Source: Xiphophorus maculatus
Lineage: Eukaryota > Chordata > Actinopteri > Cyprinodontiformes > Poeciliidae
NCBI RefSeq assembly: GCF_002775205.1
Contig: NC_036443.1
Location: forward strand, 15,015,373-15,079,372
Direction: 5' to 3'
Length of the DNA stretch: 64,000 nucleotides
Shown: positions 17,320 to 31,024 of the stretch, piece by piece
Layout: each line of letters opens with the position of its first letter
How positions within the stretch are numbered: the stretch's first letter is position 1
Program-made: the position numbers and the translations under genes
Notes under the pieces: generated by a model
What the model was told of the DNA's origin: nothing
The model's database searches: none
The model's input: the letters and a program-made list of their open reading frames with translations, nothing else

Positions 17320-17960
17320 ACAGTCATCATCAATAAATCACAGCATGATTGAAAAGTTATTTTGTTTCAGTAACTCAATTCACTAAGCGGGGCTGCACAG
17401 TGGTGCAGTTGGTAGCACTGTTGCCTTGCAGCAAGGTTTTTCTGCAGGGAGTTTGCATGTTCTCCCTGTGCCTGCGTGGGATCTCTCCGGGTACTCCGGC
17501 TTCCTCCCACAGTCCAAAAACATGACTGTCAGGTTAATTGGTCTCTCTAAATTCTCCCTAGGTGTGAGTGTGTGTGTGTGTGTGTGCACGGTTGTTTGTC
17601 CTGTCTGTCTCTGTGTTGCCCTGTGACAGACTGGCGACCTGTCCAGGTTGTACCCCACCTCTCGCCCAGAACGTTAGCTGGCGATAGACACCAGTACCTT
17701 CCAACCCCACAAGGGTGTTAGAAAATGGATGGATTCACTAAGTGAAACATAAAATAGATAAGTTACACACTGATCAAGGCTTTATTTCCATTAAATATGA
17801 CGATTGTCAGCTAACAACTAATGAAAACGCGACATTCAAGATTAGGAAACAATAAAGACATTTTCAAAATAGAAATGGACTTAATGAGAAAATATGTTCA
17901 AGACCCAATTAAAGGTGATATTATAATGGTACTACTTTAGATAAAATGACAGTATGTTTA
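17320..17960. mobile_element. Tc1-like transposon end, interrupted by a SINE-like insertion
   Basis: Sequence on both sides of the inserted repeat joins into one Tc1 terminus. 'gattgaaaagttattttgtttcagtaactcaattc' characters at 17338-17380 continue after the insertion as 'gtgaaacataaa', 'cacactgat' and 'ctaacaactaatgaaaac' at 17742-17830. The same family end occurs at 39449 in this window, in inverted or shifted form. No transposase frame remains. Confidence 0.65.
17388..17732 (+). mobile_element. tRNA-derived SINE-like repeat with 10-bp target duplication
   Basis: The 345-bp insert begins 'ggggctgcacagtggtgcag' and has an A-box-like 'tggtgcagttggtagcac'. It contains the hallmark 'tttgcatgttctccctgtg' and 'ctccggcttcctcccacag' blocks and a GT run, and ends 'aaaatggatgg'. 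It is flanked by direct repeats ATTCACTAAG at 17378-17387 and 17733-17742. The stretch that normally carries a GGTTCGA-type B box after 'cagcaag' is absent here, so the copy is internally deleted. Confidence 0.8.
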
Positions 17961-20900
17961 GGGTTGTTGTCCACAGGACGTTGAACCTCTCTTTCAGCCT
18001 CAATCTGTGATTTGCTTGCTAAATATAGTACACTTACAGTAACTAGCAGCTCACCATGTTTCTGTCATAACTTCTTAGTATTTATGTGTACTTGTTCCCT
18101 TACTGAATGAACTCTTTGCATCAGATTTTCTTCCATTGAATCTCATTAATCTCTGCTCATGCAGACGTATCAAAGCTGATCAGTCACCGTCCGTCATATT
18201 TGGATCTTTGGTCTTTATTGAATTCTTCTGCAAACTCTCCTTTAAAGAAGGAGAAAAGATGCCGTTGTTTTTAAGTCTTGAGGGGGGAAAACATTAAGAA
18301 TTGTGGCAAAAGAGAAACTAAACAAAGCAAAAGGAGGTGTGTAGATTTAGAGAGAGAACAAGAAATCGAGAAAGGAGAAGGAGACAGGGAAGGAGGTGAA
18401 AAGATAGAGAAATGGGAGGAGGTCGGGTTAGAGGGAGACGCTCCACTGCCTGGCTGACAAACAGAGGGTCCCTCCAGAGCCGAGGAGATGAGAAGAAGAA
18501 GAGGAGAGAACAAGAGGGGGTGAGAGAAAGGGAGGGGAGTTTGATGCGGGCAGTCAAGCCCACCACTCTCCCACAGCCGCCTCTCTAACGCCCCCAATCC
18601 CCCGAACCCCTACCCACACGCACAGCCTCCTGCAGAAAATCTATGCCTGCTCTCTTAGTATTCCTCCCATCTCTTATGAAGGCTCTGTGGAGGGGAGAGC
18701 AGACAGGCGGACTGCTGGTGAGGCCCTGGCCAGCCGTGTGTGATGCTATCTGGGAGTTTTTTCCCTTCCTTCTTCCTTTTCAGGATGGGGTGTTTGCTCA
18801 GAGCTGACAGGACAGACAGAGCGCCCGGCCAGTTGAAAACCTTCACCGGGAATTAGAGCTGGACACATCCTCCCAGTACACCCCCATTTCTTCTTCTTCT
18901 TCTACTTCCTTTTTTAAAACCCCGCAGACTGGAGGTCACACACAGTGGAGTGCACAGGTGAAACAGTGACCTCAATACCGGTTTTATCTTGACTCAAGTT
19001 GCAGTTTAATTTTAAAATCATATCATTAGCTTTTCTGATTTGTTCTCCGTGAACAAATATTTTTTTCCCAAGTGTAGCTCAGTTACAATAAAACTGAAAC
19101 CGGATCAAAGCAAGACATGTTTTAAATATAAAAAACTCAACATATTGAATGGAAAAGTCTGTTCACTCAACATACATGATGCACAAAATGTAAATACAAT
19201 CTATACTGGTGTAGGACATCAGTACTTCTCTGCATCAAGGTATGAAACGTAACTGGATCTAAAAAGGCCAGATGTTAATACAAGGAGGTTATCATTTGTT
19301 TATTTGACTGAACTGTAAAAGACAAATGTTTCTCAGAGAGTGAATTCTGGTATTTTCTTTCTTGCTTCATATATTTTAAAAAATTCAGAAATTTCAGAAA
19401 GTCTCCTAAACCAGTACTTATTGGCAATGACCCAAAACTTGCTGGTGTCCTTTATATCGTGATCCTGAGCTGATGGCCATTTGTTCTCCTCCAGGATTTT
19501 CTTCTACATAGCATAATCAATAGTTATGTCAATTATAGCCAGGAAAGCAGCCCCACAATTAGTTTAAATGCTTCACTCAACCCAGAGCAGGAATTAGAAC
19601 AAACTTAGAATCCAGAGAAACTCATCTACAGAAACTACTCATTACCTAGATCAACATTGAGGACCATCTGCTTTATAGAGTCAAACATGGAGAACCAACA
19701 TCTAGTTTTATCAGATCAAGAATCCAGAAAAATCCCTACTAGTTTATAAATTCTTATTCTTATTAAACACAGAGAACCAATATGTAGTTCTATACTTTTA
19801 CCTCTTTGTAAACTTTTTACGCTTTTATTTTTCTCTTGCTTTTTTTTGTTATTTTGTTTGTATTTCCTCCTTCTTTTTGCAAAATGTTGTTATAGTTTTA
19901 ACACCAAATGTAATGACATGCAAATCCTCAAAAAAGCTTGTCTTTTGTGTCATCTGTTCAGATATTACATTCTATAACTCTGTGTTGGTGTAGAACATGA
20001 ATAAATAAACACATTATTATAAGGTGACATAAATATTACAATTATTTTACAAACCACTTTAACTTTCTAACAAGAATTCCCCATGCAGTATTTTATTTTA
20101 CACATCATTCCAAAATAACTGATGAAATAATGTTTGCAAACAGCATGTGTTGGCACAAAAAATACGTACAACTTAATTTGTTTCTCTGTCTGTTAAGCTT
20201 TAAATGTGTTGACATGGTTCTGCCCTGTCTCCGTGGTTAAAATTACAGGGTTATTGATCACCCATGTAGCTCTAATCTCCATTACCACTGCTGCCCCATG
20301 ACTCCTAAACCACAGACCCAAAGAGCTTAGTTATCCTCCAGCGTCTTCCTCCACAGGCAGGCGGTTTCTCTGTCACCTTGAGCCTGGCTCGTCATGCTTG
20401 TGTGGTTGCTCTAAAGGTCACAACTTGTAGCTTCTGTCATTAGCTGTCACTCTCTCCCACTGCCTTCAGTTCCCTGCTTTTCCCCTCCTTTAAGTCGCTC
20501 TCTGTCACACTTTTCTTTCTTTCGTTCGTTCTTTCTTTCCTTCTTTCACTGGCTGGCTGAGTAGCGCAGATCAAAGTGGCATCCTCAGGTGGGCTTTGAA
20601 GGTTAAGAAAAGTGAGAAACAGCTCTCTCTCTGTGTCGAAGTTGTTTCATATGCGGTCAGGTTGATTAGTGCAGATCTGCTTGGAGCGCAGCATCCATAA
20701 TTGTTACAATGTATAAGACAAGATGCCAATAGCAATTAACACTCGCTTTGAGACGAAAGATTCAAAGCCTGAAGGGGGAAAGGAGGAGAAATATGTCTTT
20801 TTTTTTCTGTACTGCAGGAGAAGAAATGTATTAAATTAAGAAATGGCAGATAGAATTGATTAATTACACTTTATTGCATCAGGAAGCTGGAGAAAATCTA

Positions 20901-23900
20901 ACCCAGTGTTGGTTTCTTTGCATAAAATTAAGCTTGTGTTCTTAAAGAATATAATATCTAACAGGCAGTTGTGCTAAAATGTAGTGCATTCCTTCACACA
21001 CAATGTGGTGGGTAAACGAAAAAGGTTTGATGGAGAGGCAGGTGCGAATGAGGAGATTTACTAAAGAGACAGCAAACACAGGTGTGGCGCTTCATCTGCT
21101 GGGGAGGTGAGGGGTAATCATGGCAAACTTTAATCAGTTTGGATCAATTATTCATGGTCAGGGCCATAGCAAGCTGATTTCTAAAATGCCCCCTTCTCTC
21201 CCGCTCTGACAGCCAAGGATGAATTATTCAAACTGCATTTACACAAAGAAGTCCATCTCTGATACCTGATCAGTCAGTTAGAAACATTATGCAACAGGGA
21301 ATGCCAATTAGAAACGGGGAAAATTGGTCTCCTGGTATGTTCGCCGTAATAAAGGAAACGGAGACTTTCAAAGAGATGCAAAATGCCCTTAATGTCAAAT
21401 TAAGACTCTGACATATTCTTAAAAAAATTAATTGTTCAGTTAGCATGTGTAGAGCAACATGTTTTCTTCATTTCAACAGGAACCCAGGTTATTTCCCATG
21501 TACCTCTGCGCCTGGTTTTTCATCAAAACACTTCTCGCTTCACCTTTTAATTGATCAGAAAGGTGTGGCAGCTGCTGTTCCTTGTTGTCTCTTTAATTTT
21601 GTAGTTCTCTCACAGGGTGCCTCGGGCAACTTGCTGTTAAATTAAAACCCTGGCAGTTGGTTAAAAAAACCACATTCAATCCTGCCTCAAGGCTATGGTG
21701 TACTCCCCGGTCACCCCAAACCTTCCCCTGGTCATCCTTCCATGGTCACTCTGCCTCTCCCACATGGGCTTCAAGAAGGAAGCTTCCCTTTCTTGTCAGT
21801 GACAGCCCATCTTCTTTCACTGAAAAAAAAACAACAAAAAAAAAACTCTTTACATCTCCATATCCAGGCATGAGAAATTATGAAATATTCATGGGATGAA
21901 AATCCTTTTATTTCAATGGTACATTTTTTTTTGCATGACATCCAGCATGACTTTCAAACTAATGTATTTTAGTAAAAGTTTATTTTCCTTCCAATACTCC
22001 TTTATTGCTTTTAGATCGGGTGGCTTTGATCTGGCATTTTTATGGCTCAGACGTAAAGCGTTGGGTTAAATGCTTATACTGGATAGTGGTGTTTTTGTGA
22101 GGCAAACAGGGGTTTCATGGATGAGACTCCATTAGAGCTGGATCACTCATTGTTTAAAACTCTCTGTGTTAATTCTTGTACAGCTCACTGTGGATATGTG
22201 GAGCTGTCACACAGGTGACAGAAAATAGAACCATGTCATATAATGTGAAATTTTATTGTTCTAATAACAAATACTCTTCTCATTTGGACAGTATACTAAC
22301 ACGTTCCTTCAAAATATGTATCATAACAAAAACTTTTTATGCTTTAACAAGATAATATTTATATTATATGAACAGAATCATTTGTTGTGCAAATATCAGG
22401 AATACATGATTAGAACTATATGGTTTATTGTCAGAACATAAAAGCATTTCACTTTCAGAAGCACCATCTCATCTTTCTATTCAAAAGGCTTCAGTTTGTC
22501 ATAGGACTCTAGATGCCAAACTTATTTTAGGTCCTTTTTGGACAATTTTTCATAACCTTTGGGTCAAAATATATCTAGAAATGTGTCAAAGTCTCTGCAT
22601 GACAACACAACTTGCCTGGTCAGTAGAAACATGACTATCACAAACCCGTGACAGTAAAATCTCTCCATGGCTTAATCCAAGCATGAAATAGGATGTAATC
22701 AGATCCAGTAGACAAGACATATTCTCAACTACTTATCTGTATGTAACTCAAACCATAAAGTAACTGGCAATGTTAAGTTTGATGGCCATGTAAATCAAAC
22801 CAGGGAAGGCTTTTTTAAAAATATGTTCAAATTTAGCTTATTAAGTTCTTTGTTGTCTTTGCAGATATAATGCAGATGAGTTTTTCTGAATCACAGATGA
22901 TGCATTCATTGAACATACCTTCTGTGACTGTCAGGAAATTCCCAATAACACAGTACTTTTCACGAAAATTCCTTCAAACTTGCTGATAAGTTTCATAAAA
23001 ACGCCTTGCAGGTTCCATCGGAGTCACTGCTTAGTTTCAGGAATAAAACCTAAGTGCGGGGAAAATACTGGCTAGACTAATAAATTCACAGTTATAAAAA
23101 TATGTATCTTATTTTCATAATTCAGCACAATTTAAAGGTCATGAGTAACTTAACTGTAGAGTTGTGGTCGGGTTGGAAAATCCAATTCCTTTAAAGACAG
23201 AATTGGATAAACAAAAAGAATGACGCATAATTATTAACAAAATAAAAGTACAATAGTAAGTCTAGTAAGGGAGGAGAATTTTCACAAATGTATTTATATA
23301 TTTTAGATAATTTTGAGTTTGGTTCTGACGAGAAACACCAATATTTTTCACTCAGGTATTTTGATAATTATATTGTTTTGCAGCTCACTGCATCCTGAAA
23401 TCATTCATTTCAATGGTACCGATTGTTTAGATCAGGACCAGAAATGTCAAAATTATATAATTCCCTGTAAATTTTCCCTCTGCTCAACACATTTGTTGAG
23501 TCGAATGCAAAAAAGCTCAACAACCACGTTGTAGCAACAAAGTTCTACTTCCACCTGGGTCCTAATGACCGCGTGGCTTTGTTGCCCTGCTTGGAAAATG
23601 ACCAGAACATCATATTATCAAAATGCATGTAATAATTTGATAAATTAATTGATATAAAAATAAAATATTATTCATACTGCTTACTAGTCAGCAACAGGCA
23701 ATACAATTAAAGCAAAATACTGAGTAAGTCTAAGTGAAGCAAAGGGGAAAACTTCTAAATGTGCAGTCCTACTTTTAGCCTGGCAATAAAAATTAAACTG
23801 CCTCTTAACTAAACAGCACAGCTGTTCAATAGCTTTACAACAGAGCATTTGAGGGCATTGCTTGAAAGTGAGTTTGAAAACATATTGGTGTAGGGATGGA

Positions 23901-24535
23901 AAAGGAAGCAGGAATTGTAACTATTAAAAATGTGGTTGGTGACACAGAGAAAGGCAGATAAATGTGGTGCAGAGGAATGAGAAAGTCTAATTCTTGCACT
24001 GCACCATTCATCACACGCTGCTCAACAGCGACCAGCCATCATTCACCAAATGATCACTCACCATAATTCAAAAGAGATCTCTCGTGTCCTCCCATCCAAT
24101 CTGCTTGCCCTTGAAATGCGCTTCTAAGACATGAGGTCAAGCTGAAGCCCCAGGGAAAAATTCAAGTTTTCACAAACCCAGTTTAAATCAGAACTCATTC
24201 AACTTGACTGAGTCTATCGCTGCAGTGAATGACTACAAATTAAACAGGAGGTTGAGTCAAAAGAAAGCGAAGATGCCGCTAATCCCTCCCTGTTTCCTAG
24301 CTGTCCTGCTGCTCAACAGCTGGTCTACTATGCTATCACAAGGAGCATCGTCATGGGAACATCCTCCTGCATCACAAATTCACTGCTGCTGATCCCACAC
24401 CCATCAGACCTATGCTCTTCTTTTACTTTAAGAAGTCATCTGTTTTTGTTATAATCCAGTTTAAAAAAATATTTGATTATGTAGATTTGTTATATTTGCC
24501 AGTGCCAATTTTGCCAACAGATTCTTCCATTTGAA
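17961..24535. other. Gene-poor region with candidate non-coding regulatory blocks
   Basis: No exon is supported. GC-richer, non-repetitive blocks that could be conserved elements lie at about 18390-18960 (purine-rich then pyrimidine-rich), 20270-20480, 20640-20780, 21000-21400 and 21640-21830. A short CTTT/CGTT microsatellite lies at 20512-20548. The remainder is ordinary AT-rich spacer. Conservation was not tested. Confidence 0.4.
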
Positions 24536-24539
24536 CAGT

Positions 24540-24975
24540 GAATTTCTGCATCTTCTCTACAGTTACAATGGGTATCTCAAATCTCATATCAGCTCAGGTG
24601 GACGGCGTTGTCATGTTAGGTTTGAGGATTATAGGTCTTTATTTGTCATTCTCAATGGATGCTGTTTCTTCGCTGTTCTTTTCTAACAAATATTTTGAGG
24701 CCTTCACAGAAAAACTGGATTTAAACTGAGACTATCAGATGGACTCTATTGACCACTTAGCTGACTTCTGAAGACAATTTTTTACTATTAGATGTCAATT
24801 AAGAGCATCAGAATAAAAGGGGCTAAATATAAATGCCAAATGAACTTTTTAGATTTTCATTCATTAAACATAAGAAACAGCTGACTTTATTTCCTCACAT
24901 TATACTATTAAGCACAGATTTTTGCTATTTAAAATCACAATAAAACATGTTGAAGCTTGTGGTTGTAATGAGGGA
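24540..24975 (-). mobile_element. Tc1-like transposon fragment (5' region and terminus), minus strand
   Basis: In order the segment shows 'cagctcaggtggacggc', 'atgttaggtttgaggatta', 'ggccttcacagaaaaactgg', 'gatggactctatt', 'gaagacaattttt', 'atcagaataaaaggggctaaat' and 'cttgtggttgtaatg'. This is the reverse strand of the leader and N-terminal coding end of the same Tc1 class as at 14850-15870. It is heavily mutated with no open frame. Confidence 0.75.
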
Positions 24976-26425
24976 AAAAACAAACAAGCAAACAAACAAA
25001 AAACAAAACGTAATTTAAACACAATTCCAAGGTGCTTTAAGAAACATAAACATTAAATTGTAGAATGTTGAGCAAAACAGTCAAAATGAAAAAAGAAAAA
25101 GGAAAACCTGAAACTTAATTGAAATCAGTATGAGAAGGGATTGCAATGACAGAAAGAAAACACGAGGCAGATAAATGTATAATTTCTCCAGCAGCATGTG
25201 TTTTGGTTAGGACGAGCAGACAGTCCATTCATCCTCGTCATGTTGCTGTCAGAACCCCCACCGCAGACGAGTGATGAACCCCCCTTGTCAGACCGAAAGC
25301 AGTCCGTCTCTCTCCGAATGATGGAAATGTACAGAAGATCGGATCAATTTCTCTCACTCTGTCCTCTTCGTCTCTGTTCTTTCCCTTGTCATGGCGTGAA
25401 AATCACTGTAATCTCTACTTCTCTGGAAGGGGAAGATTTGGGTGGTTTCTTGCGATCACTATCTGAATCTTAATCCACACCTTTACATTGGTAAGGATTT
25501 CAGTCTGACATCTGTCCCCACTGCGTCTCTCTTCTCGACCTTTTGTCTCCCGGAGTGTCCTTGTGTCTTTTGTCTGTGGCTGTGGGTTTGAGTGATCATG
25601 TGCACCACATGTGGTTCCTTCACAGCGCAGCACAGGTGGGCATCGCCTCTGACCTGGGGATACTCTGAAAATGTCATTGTTTGGCTGTGCTCTGGTTTAT
25701 GACACAGTTTATCCAGCGCCAATGATTTCCTCTCCCCAGTGCGGCCTTCTGCTTTGTCTGCGTGGAATCATGAACGGTAAATAAGTGGTAATGGGGAGCG
25801 AACGGGAGGGGGAAGTCAGCCGACGTCTCTCTGTCATCACTTTAGAAGGTTGTGACCCCAAAGCACGGTGGCACAGCGCTGCTAAATTATTCAGGCTGTG
25901 TCTCGAGCCCCAATCTCTGGAGAAGACGGGGCCTGTGATTGCTGCAAGCGGACTGACTGACATTTGCACATGAAAATCGCCTCTGTTTCCCCCCAAACAC
26001 CAGTCCTGCTCAAAGAAAACAGTGGAGAGACTCGAGTTATGCGTGATGCCGTTTGGTAGAGGCTGATTGGACATCAGTGGAGGCATTTCTTTTTCCTTAC
26101 TCATACAAAGTAGATCAAAAATAAATATAAATAGGTTAGGAGCTTTCATACTATAGCTTTCACTTTTCAGCCTTGTTCTGTGTGTAACTCAGAACATTTC
26201 TGTTAACTTTTGTGTCCAAAGTGGAGTGATATGTAAAAGCAAATGCAGCTAATTAGAGATATTATGTCTGAGACGGCAAACTTGGGCATCAATACATGGC
26301 ATAATGTCTAATGAAGATCAAACCAGAGGTAAAAAGTAGAAAACAAAATTGTAAAATAACTTTCATTAGTAAAAAGGAATAGTCAACTGTCGGAACGCAA
26401 CTTCAGCTATTACAGCTAGAAACAA
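24976..26425. other. Spacer with candidate regulatory block
   Basis: An A/C-rich low-complexity patch lies at 24978-25010. A GC-richer unique block lies at about 25195-26060. It has open frames on both strands, but none with splice context or recognisable domains, so it is described as candidate non-coding regulatory DNA. Confidence 0.35.
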
Positions 26426-26439
26426 TAGATCTGAAATGC

Positions 26440-26570
26440 AGGTGTATGTGTCTCTGAGCCTTCAGGGACACATAAAGACCATTACAAAGTCAGCCTTCTA
26501 CCACCTGAAGAACATTTCTAGGGTTAAACGACGGATGTCCCAACAAGACCACATGAATGTCTCTCCAAAT
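26440..26570 (+). mobile_element. L2-type LINE reverse transcriptase fragment
   Basis: One frame reads SLSLQGHIKTITKSAFYHLK followed by NISRVKRRMSQQD. I recognise this as the segment after the RT core in fish L2-like non-LTR retrotransposons. The frame ends abruptly on both sides, so this is a short relic. Confidence 0.7.
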
Positions 26571-27600
26571 GAGCATTATATTACATGACTTTGTATCCTT
26601 TCAAAACAACATAGATGCAACTTAGCTTAAAAGAATACTTCTTTCTGGAAATATCAAATTAGAAAACCACTTCCTGCTCTGTTCCCTCAGAAGTTCAAAA
26701 CTCTTTCAGTTTCTTACAACAATGTGCCTAATTCATTACCTTGAAATTTATACTGAGCATTTGAACATTTCTACTCTTTAGAATTGAAAACAAATGTTTT
26801 AAATGGTTCCTCAATATTATTAAAACATTCCAGTGCAGAGTTACAGCGCAGCTGTAATGGAGAAAACTCTCCATTACCAATGTAGTGAAATATATAGAGA
26901 AGGAGTGGTCACTTTGAAGACAGGGATAGGTTGTTAACTTGGCATAAATACCTATTTATATTTAAAAAGGGAGTAAATATTAAATTTTACCATTTTCCAG
27001 TAAAAACAGCCTTTAGTAGTTATTAAAATGATAAATGAAAATAATTATTAAATGTCCATGTGGAAATTTTGTCCTCAGGATAAACAATACAGGTTGGGCT
27101 TCCTAAACTACAGTAATGTAAAGTTTAAGGTACACATATGCCATGGATTTGATGAACTGTTTATATCAGACATTATAGACTTTGGGGATTTACTGGGACA
27201 ACTTGGAGAGTTTTTTATAATCTAAGTTTTGACTAGTCTTTTTTTTTCAAACTGGATAAACCTTTTCAATGTGTTACTATCTTTTGGTCGATGCTTTTCT
27301 CACTACCTGTCAGAAACAAAATTCTTGACTAAGTGAAAATGATTTACAATCTAACTCTGCCAGGGGTATGAATAATTTTGAGCTGTTTTAAATATTCATA
27401 TAGTTTGAAAATTGGGCTCTAGCTGAGTAAAATCAAGGATAGGAGCTGTCTCATAAATCATCTTTCCTGGAGGGGTCAAAGGGTATTTGAATCAGACACG
27501 AGCAGAAATTTTATCTTACTTATGGGGATATGTTCTCACCAATGCAATGATACATTGTGCATAACCCAACGTTCATATTGATTAAATGCCAGCATTTGTG
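26571..27600. other. Spacer; possible Tc1 terminus at 27340-27390
   Basis: Mostly unrecognised AT-rich DNA. 'aatgatttacaatctaactctgccaggggtatgaataattttgag' characters at about 27340-27382 resemble the outer end of a Tc1-like element ending 'ggggtatgaataatttt', but no second end was found. Confidence 0.35.
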
Positions 27601-30600
27601 CACATCGAAATTCCAGATGACTGGGATTAATAGTGGAAGGAATCAATGGGTTCCAAAAGGCCATTGAATGCTATCTCAGTGAGTGGCTGCACATGCCTAT
27701 TATGATGCATTACACTGGACAACGCTTCACCACTGTTCTGTAATTGCAAGTTGAGGTTCGTTTTACAGCCATTTATTATAGTCGTCACATTGTTACCAAA
27801 GCAGTCAACACAATCCAAGCCCTTAACTGTTATTTTTGCCAATTAAAGCTGTAGAGCTTCTGATTAATCAGACTTCTCGCATAGTGCAGTTTAAAGTGAG
27901 TGGGGTGAGCGTGTGAGTGTGGAGAGCGAGAACATCTCTGTATGCCGGTCCATGTCTCTGGGCTCTGAAGGCGAGCGGGCCTGTGTTGAGGGTGGGAGGA
28001 AGAGGAGGTGGAGGTGGAGAGGTGCAGGGGATAACAGGTCCTGTTGGGAGAGAGGAAGAGAGCAGTGAAAAGAAGGAGAAGAAAAAAAAAGGAAACAACA
28101 CAGGGAGGGGTGAGAATATGGGAGAGGGAGATGTTGAGGCATTGGACAGATGACAAATTGTGATTAATAAATGTGGTTCAGGACAGGAGTGTTGAGGGTT
28201 GTTATTAATAGAGAGAATTAGAGCGGCTGTGCAACTCAATCTGCACGCTGTCATTCTGCATCAGGCCCCATAATCAAAGCCTAATGAAACAGCACTGCAC
28301 CAGGATGTAGACACATCCCGCACCATGTATTCTTAACATGTCGGCAATAAGCACACAGACTCAGGTAAGTGTGAGGGTATATTTACTGAACAGTAAACAT
28401 AAAACGATAAATAAATACTAATTAAAGCTACCAGCCAGATTTTCTACTTTTTTTTTTTTTAAAAACATGTCACAGCCAGTTTTTATTTTTTAATGCTTCA
28501 CTATTTTTTGTGACTCCTCAGTCAAGAAAAAATGCTCACACATCTCACAAACCTGCCTCTGGCAACATCAGAAATCAGAGTTTTACTTTGGGTTTTTCTT
28601 GATTTTTTTCCCCCTGTTTTTGATTCCCTTGTTTTTGAGGATCCAGCAGTCTGGTTGATACACCTGGAAGAAAGACTGAGCCAAGCCTATGTCATTATCA
28701 TTATTCCACCACAGGAAGGAAATCAGATCTATTAACTGGTGGTCAGAAAGAAGATGTTGAGTTAAACTAAAATAGTTTTAGTTCAGACTGCATAGAGTGT
28801 GACTGTGCTGGCAACTTGTGTAACGTTTAAAAGTAGACTACAGGTGGCAAATTAGAAATTAATGCAATCATACTTAAAAATGCATGCTGGAATAGAAAAA
28901 TGTTCTTACTGGCTAAAGCTGGGGAGTCAAACAGTTTGCTTTACCTTTTCCATCCGTGGCAGCATCAGTCATTGCGGCATCAACATCTGTCTCAAACACG
29001 TAAGGCTGCATCCCTGAAGCTCAAATGAAACTAGAATGCTCTAATATCAGGTTTTAGTGATCTACATAGATGCAGTGCAAATGACTGTTTTCAAAAAAAT
29101 TATTCCTTAAAAGCCAACATGTACAATGACCAGCTGAGCTGATTCACAAGATAGCTGGCAAGTGATGGCAGGAGTCCTGCCGGTGTTGTCTGTGAGGAAA
29201 CATGAAAAGGAGTCCCTCAGGGAGTGACAGCCCACCAGCAGGAACTTGTTCTTTTTTAGAACTGCTGCCCTCTGTGTGTTGCTTAAACTGTAAATGATGA
29301 TATGCCCTTTGCCATAGTGCATGCATTCCAATGCTTAAAGAGATAGTTCAAAATTTTTCAAGTTAGGTTATGTAAAAGGCTACAAACATCTACTGTTGTG
29401 TTCACTTACATCACAATGAGAGTAACTTTGAGAGTTACACTTTCATGCTGTAGTTTTAATGAATTACTCTTTCTGGTCTCTGAAAGCAGTTCACACAGGT
29501 AGATCTTTGGTGGTGCACTGTCCTTCTGCTCTCTGGTTTAATTGTAAATAATCATCAGCTTTTGTGAAAATAATCATCCAATACAAATGTGACAATCCTC
29601 TAAAAGTATTTAAAATGATTAATTCTTTTGACTTTTTCGAGACCAGAGGTGTTTGAAGATGACAGGAATCGGCTTGGACCTCTTTTGGACAACCTTCAAA
29701 AATCCCAAATTCCTTTATTGCAAAATATTACCCATATTTTTCATTACAATACAACAGATTCACCGCCTCTACTAAGATTTGGTGTATTTGAAAAGTAAGC
29801 CGAATGCTGCTATAGATGGCTAAGTTGAACTAGTGTGACTTTAATCAACAGTGCAGACAAAGAAGCCAAAGCATTACAGATACATCCAGTGAGTAATGTG
29901 GCCATAAATAAGTTCTCCTTCTCTTTCTTGTTTATACAAAGGAGAGAGGGGAGAAATATTAGAGTTTAAATCTTGCATGGGTGTGCACAAAACTAAGAGA
30001 TTTATTCTCTGCATGTCATAATTCGTGAAATTAATTATTAAGCAAACTAATAACTCAAAAAATCTAAAAACTGATTCTGCCCACTTGCTGTGTTAACAGT
30101 GGAGTCACTGTGAAGGCAGACATGATGGAGCATTGTATAGGGAAGAAATACATTTCGCCACTGTAATGCAAGACACTGAAAGTTAGATAAGTGTACTACG
30201 GAGAACAAATCAGGAACAGGACAGAGAGAAAAAGAGAGGGAGACAGACAGCTGAAAGACATACGCATATTTCAATATTAATTACCTCAGTAATATTTTAA
30301 CAGGCTCTAAAAATCCAATCCTGAGCATATTGCTTCTGACTGTTGGCAATGATTATCCACACCATGCTGCTCAGGACTTCTGAGGGCTGTTTTAGTGACC
30401 TAAACGAACTTAATTGCAACTTTACTCCTAACAATGCCATTCGGAAACTTTTACGTCAAAAAACATATCTCTTCCCAAACCCTAAGCCCTCTTCAATTTC
30501 CCACAAAATCCAAGACTTCCTTTTAGTAACCAGCTTGAAATGTGTTTATTGCTGACCTCTTCCTGACTGGGAGGATAAGGTTGCGTGATCCCCACATTAC

Positions 30601-31020
30601 TAGACCGGTGGCTGGGAGAGAGGTCGAGGAGGAGGTGATTGATGAAAAAGGATTCATCAATACTGTATGGAAACTTCTTCCTGCTGCTATCACCGTGTCA
30701 GCAATTAAAATTTCTACCTGTCAGACAGGTGACAAATTGCTCTAAGTGAAAGATAATATTTACAAAAACTGATGCCTATAGATGTTTTTTGACATGAATT
30801 GTGATCACCGGTGACCAATAAATAGAAAAAAATCACTGATGTGAGCAATGTTTAACTAATGCAAGGCTGCAGAGGGAGTTATGCATAAATGAATCTATAC
30901 AGTGTCATAAAGTCCTGATGTTCAGCCATGATGGATTTTATCACAATGATTTGTTCTCTGGGTAACATCTATCTGTCCAATTTTTATACCCGGTTATTTA
31001 TTAATTTTTTTTTTGCCGGT
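27601..31020. other. Gene-poor region with candidate regulatory block
   Basis: A block at about 27840-28310 is purine-rich and unique, with ordered GC-richer words, and may be a conserved element. A second candidate at about 30540-30745 contains 'cctgtcagacaggtgaca', a TGIF/MEIS-like TGTCA/TGACA arrangement. No supported exon is present. Everything else looks like neutral spacer. Confidence 0.35.
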
Positions 31021-31024
31021 TTAC

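Noticed and set aside
17388..17470. Possible tRNA gene in the A-box-like start of the repeat
   Set aside because: No B box, no cloverleaf, and it is part of a dispersed SINE-like element with a target duplication.
25709..26149. 146-codon minus-strand frame
   Set aside because: No domain or splice support; the block looks like non-coding DNA with open frames on both strands.
27830..28254. Overlapping Ser/Pro/Leu-rich frames on the minus strand
   Set aside because: They arise from a purine/pyrimidine-biased tract open in several frames at once.
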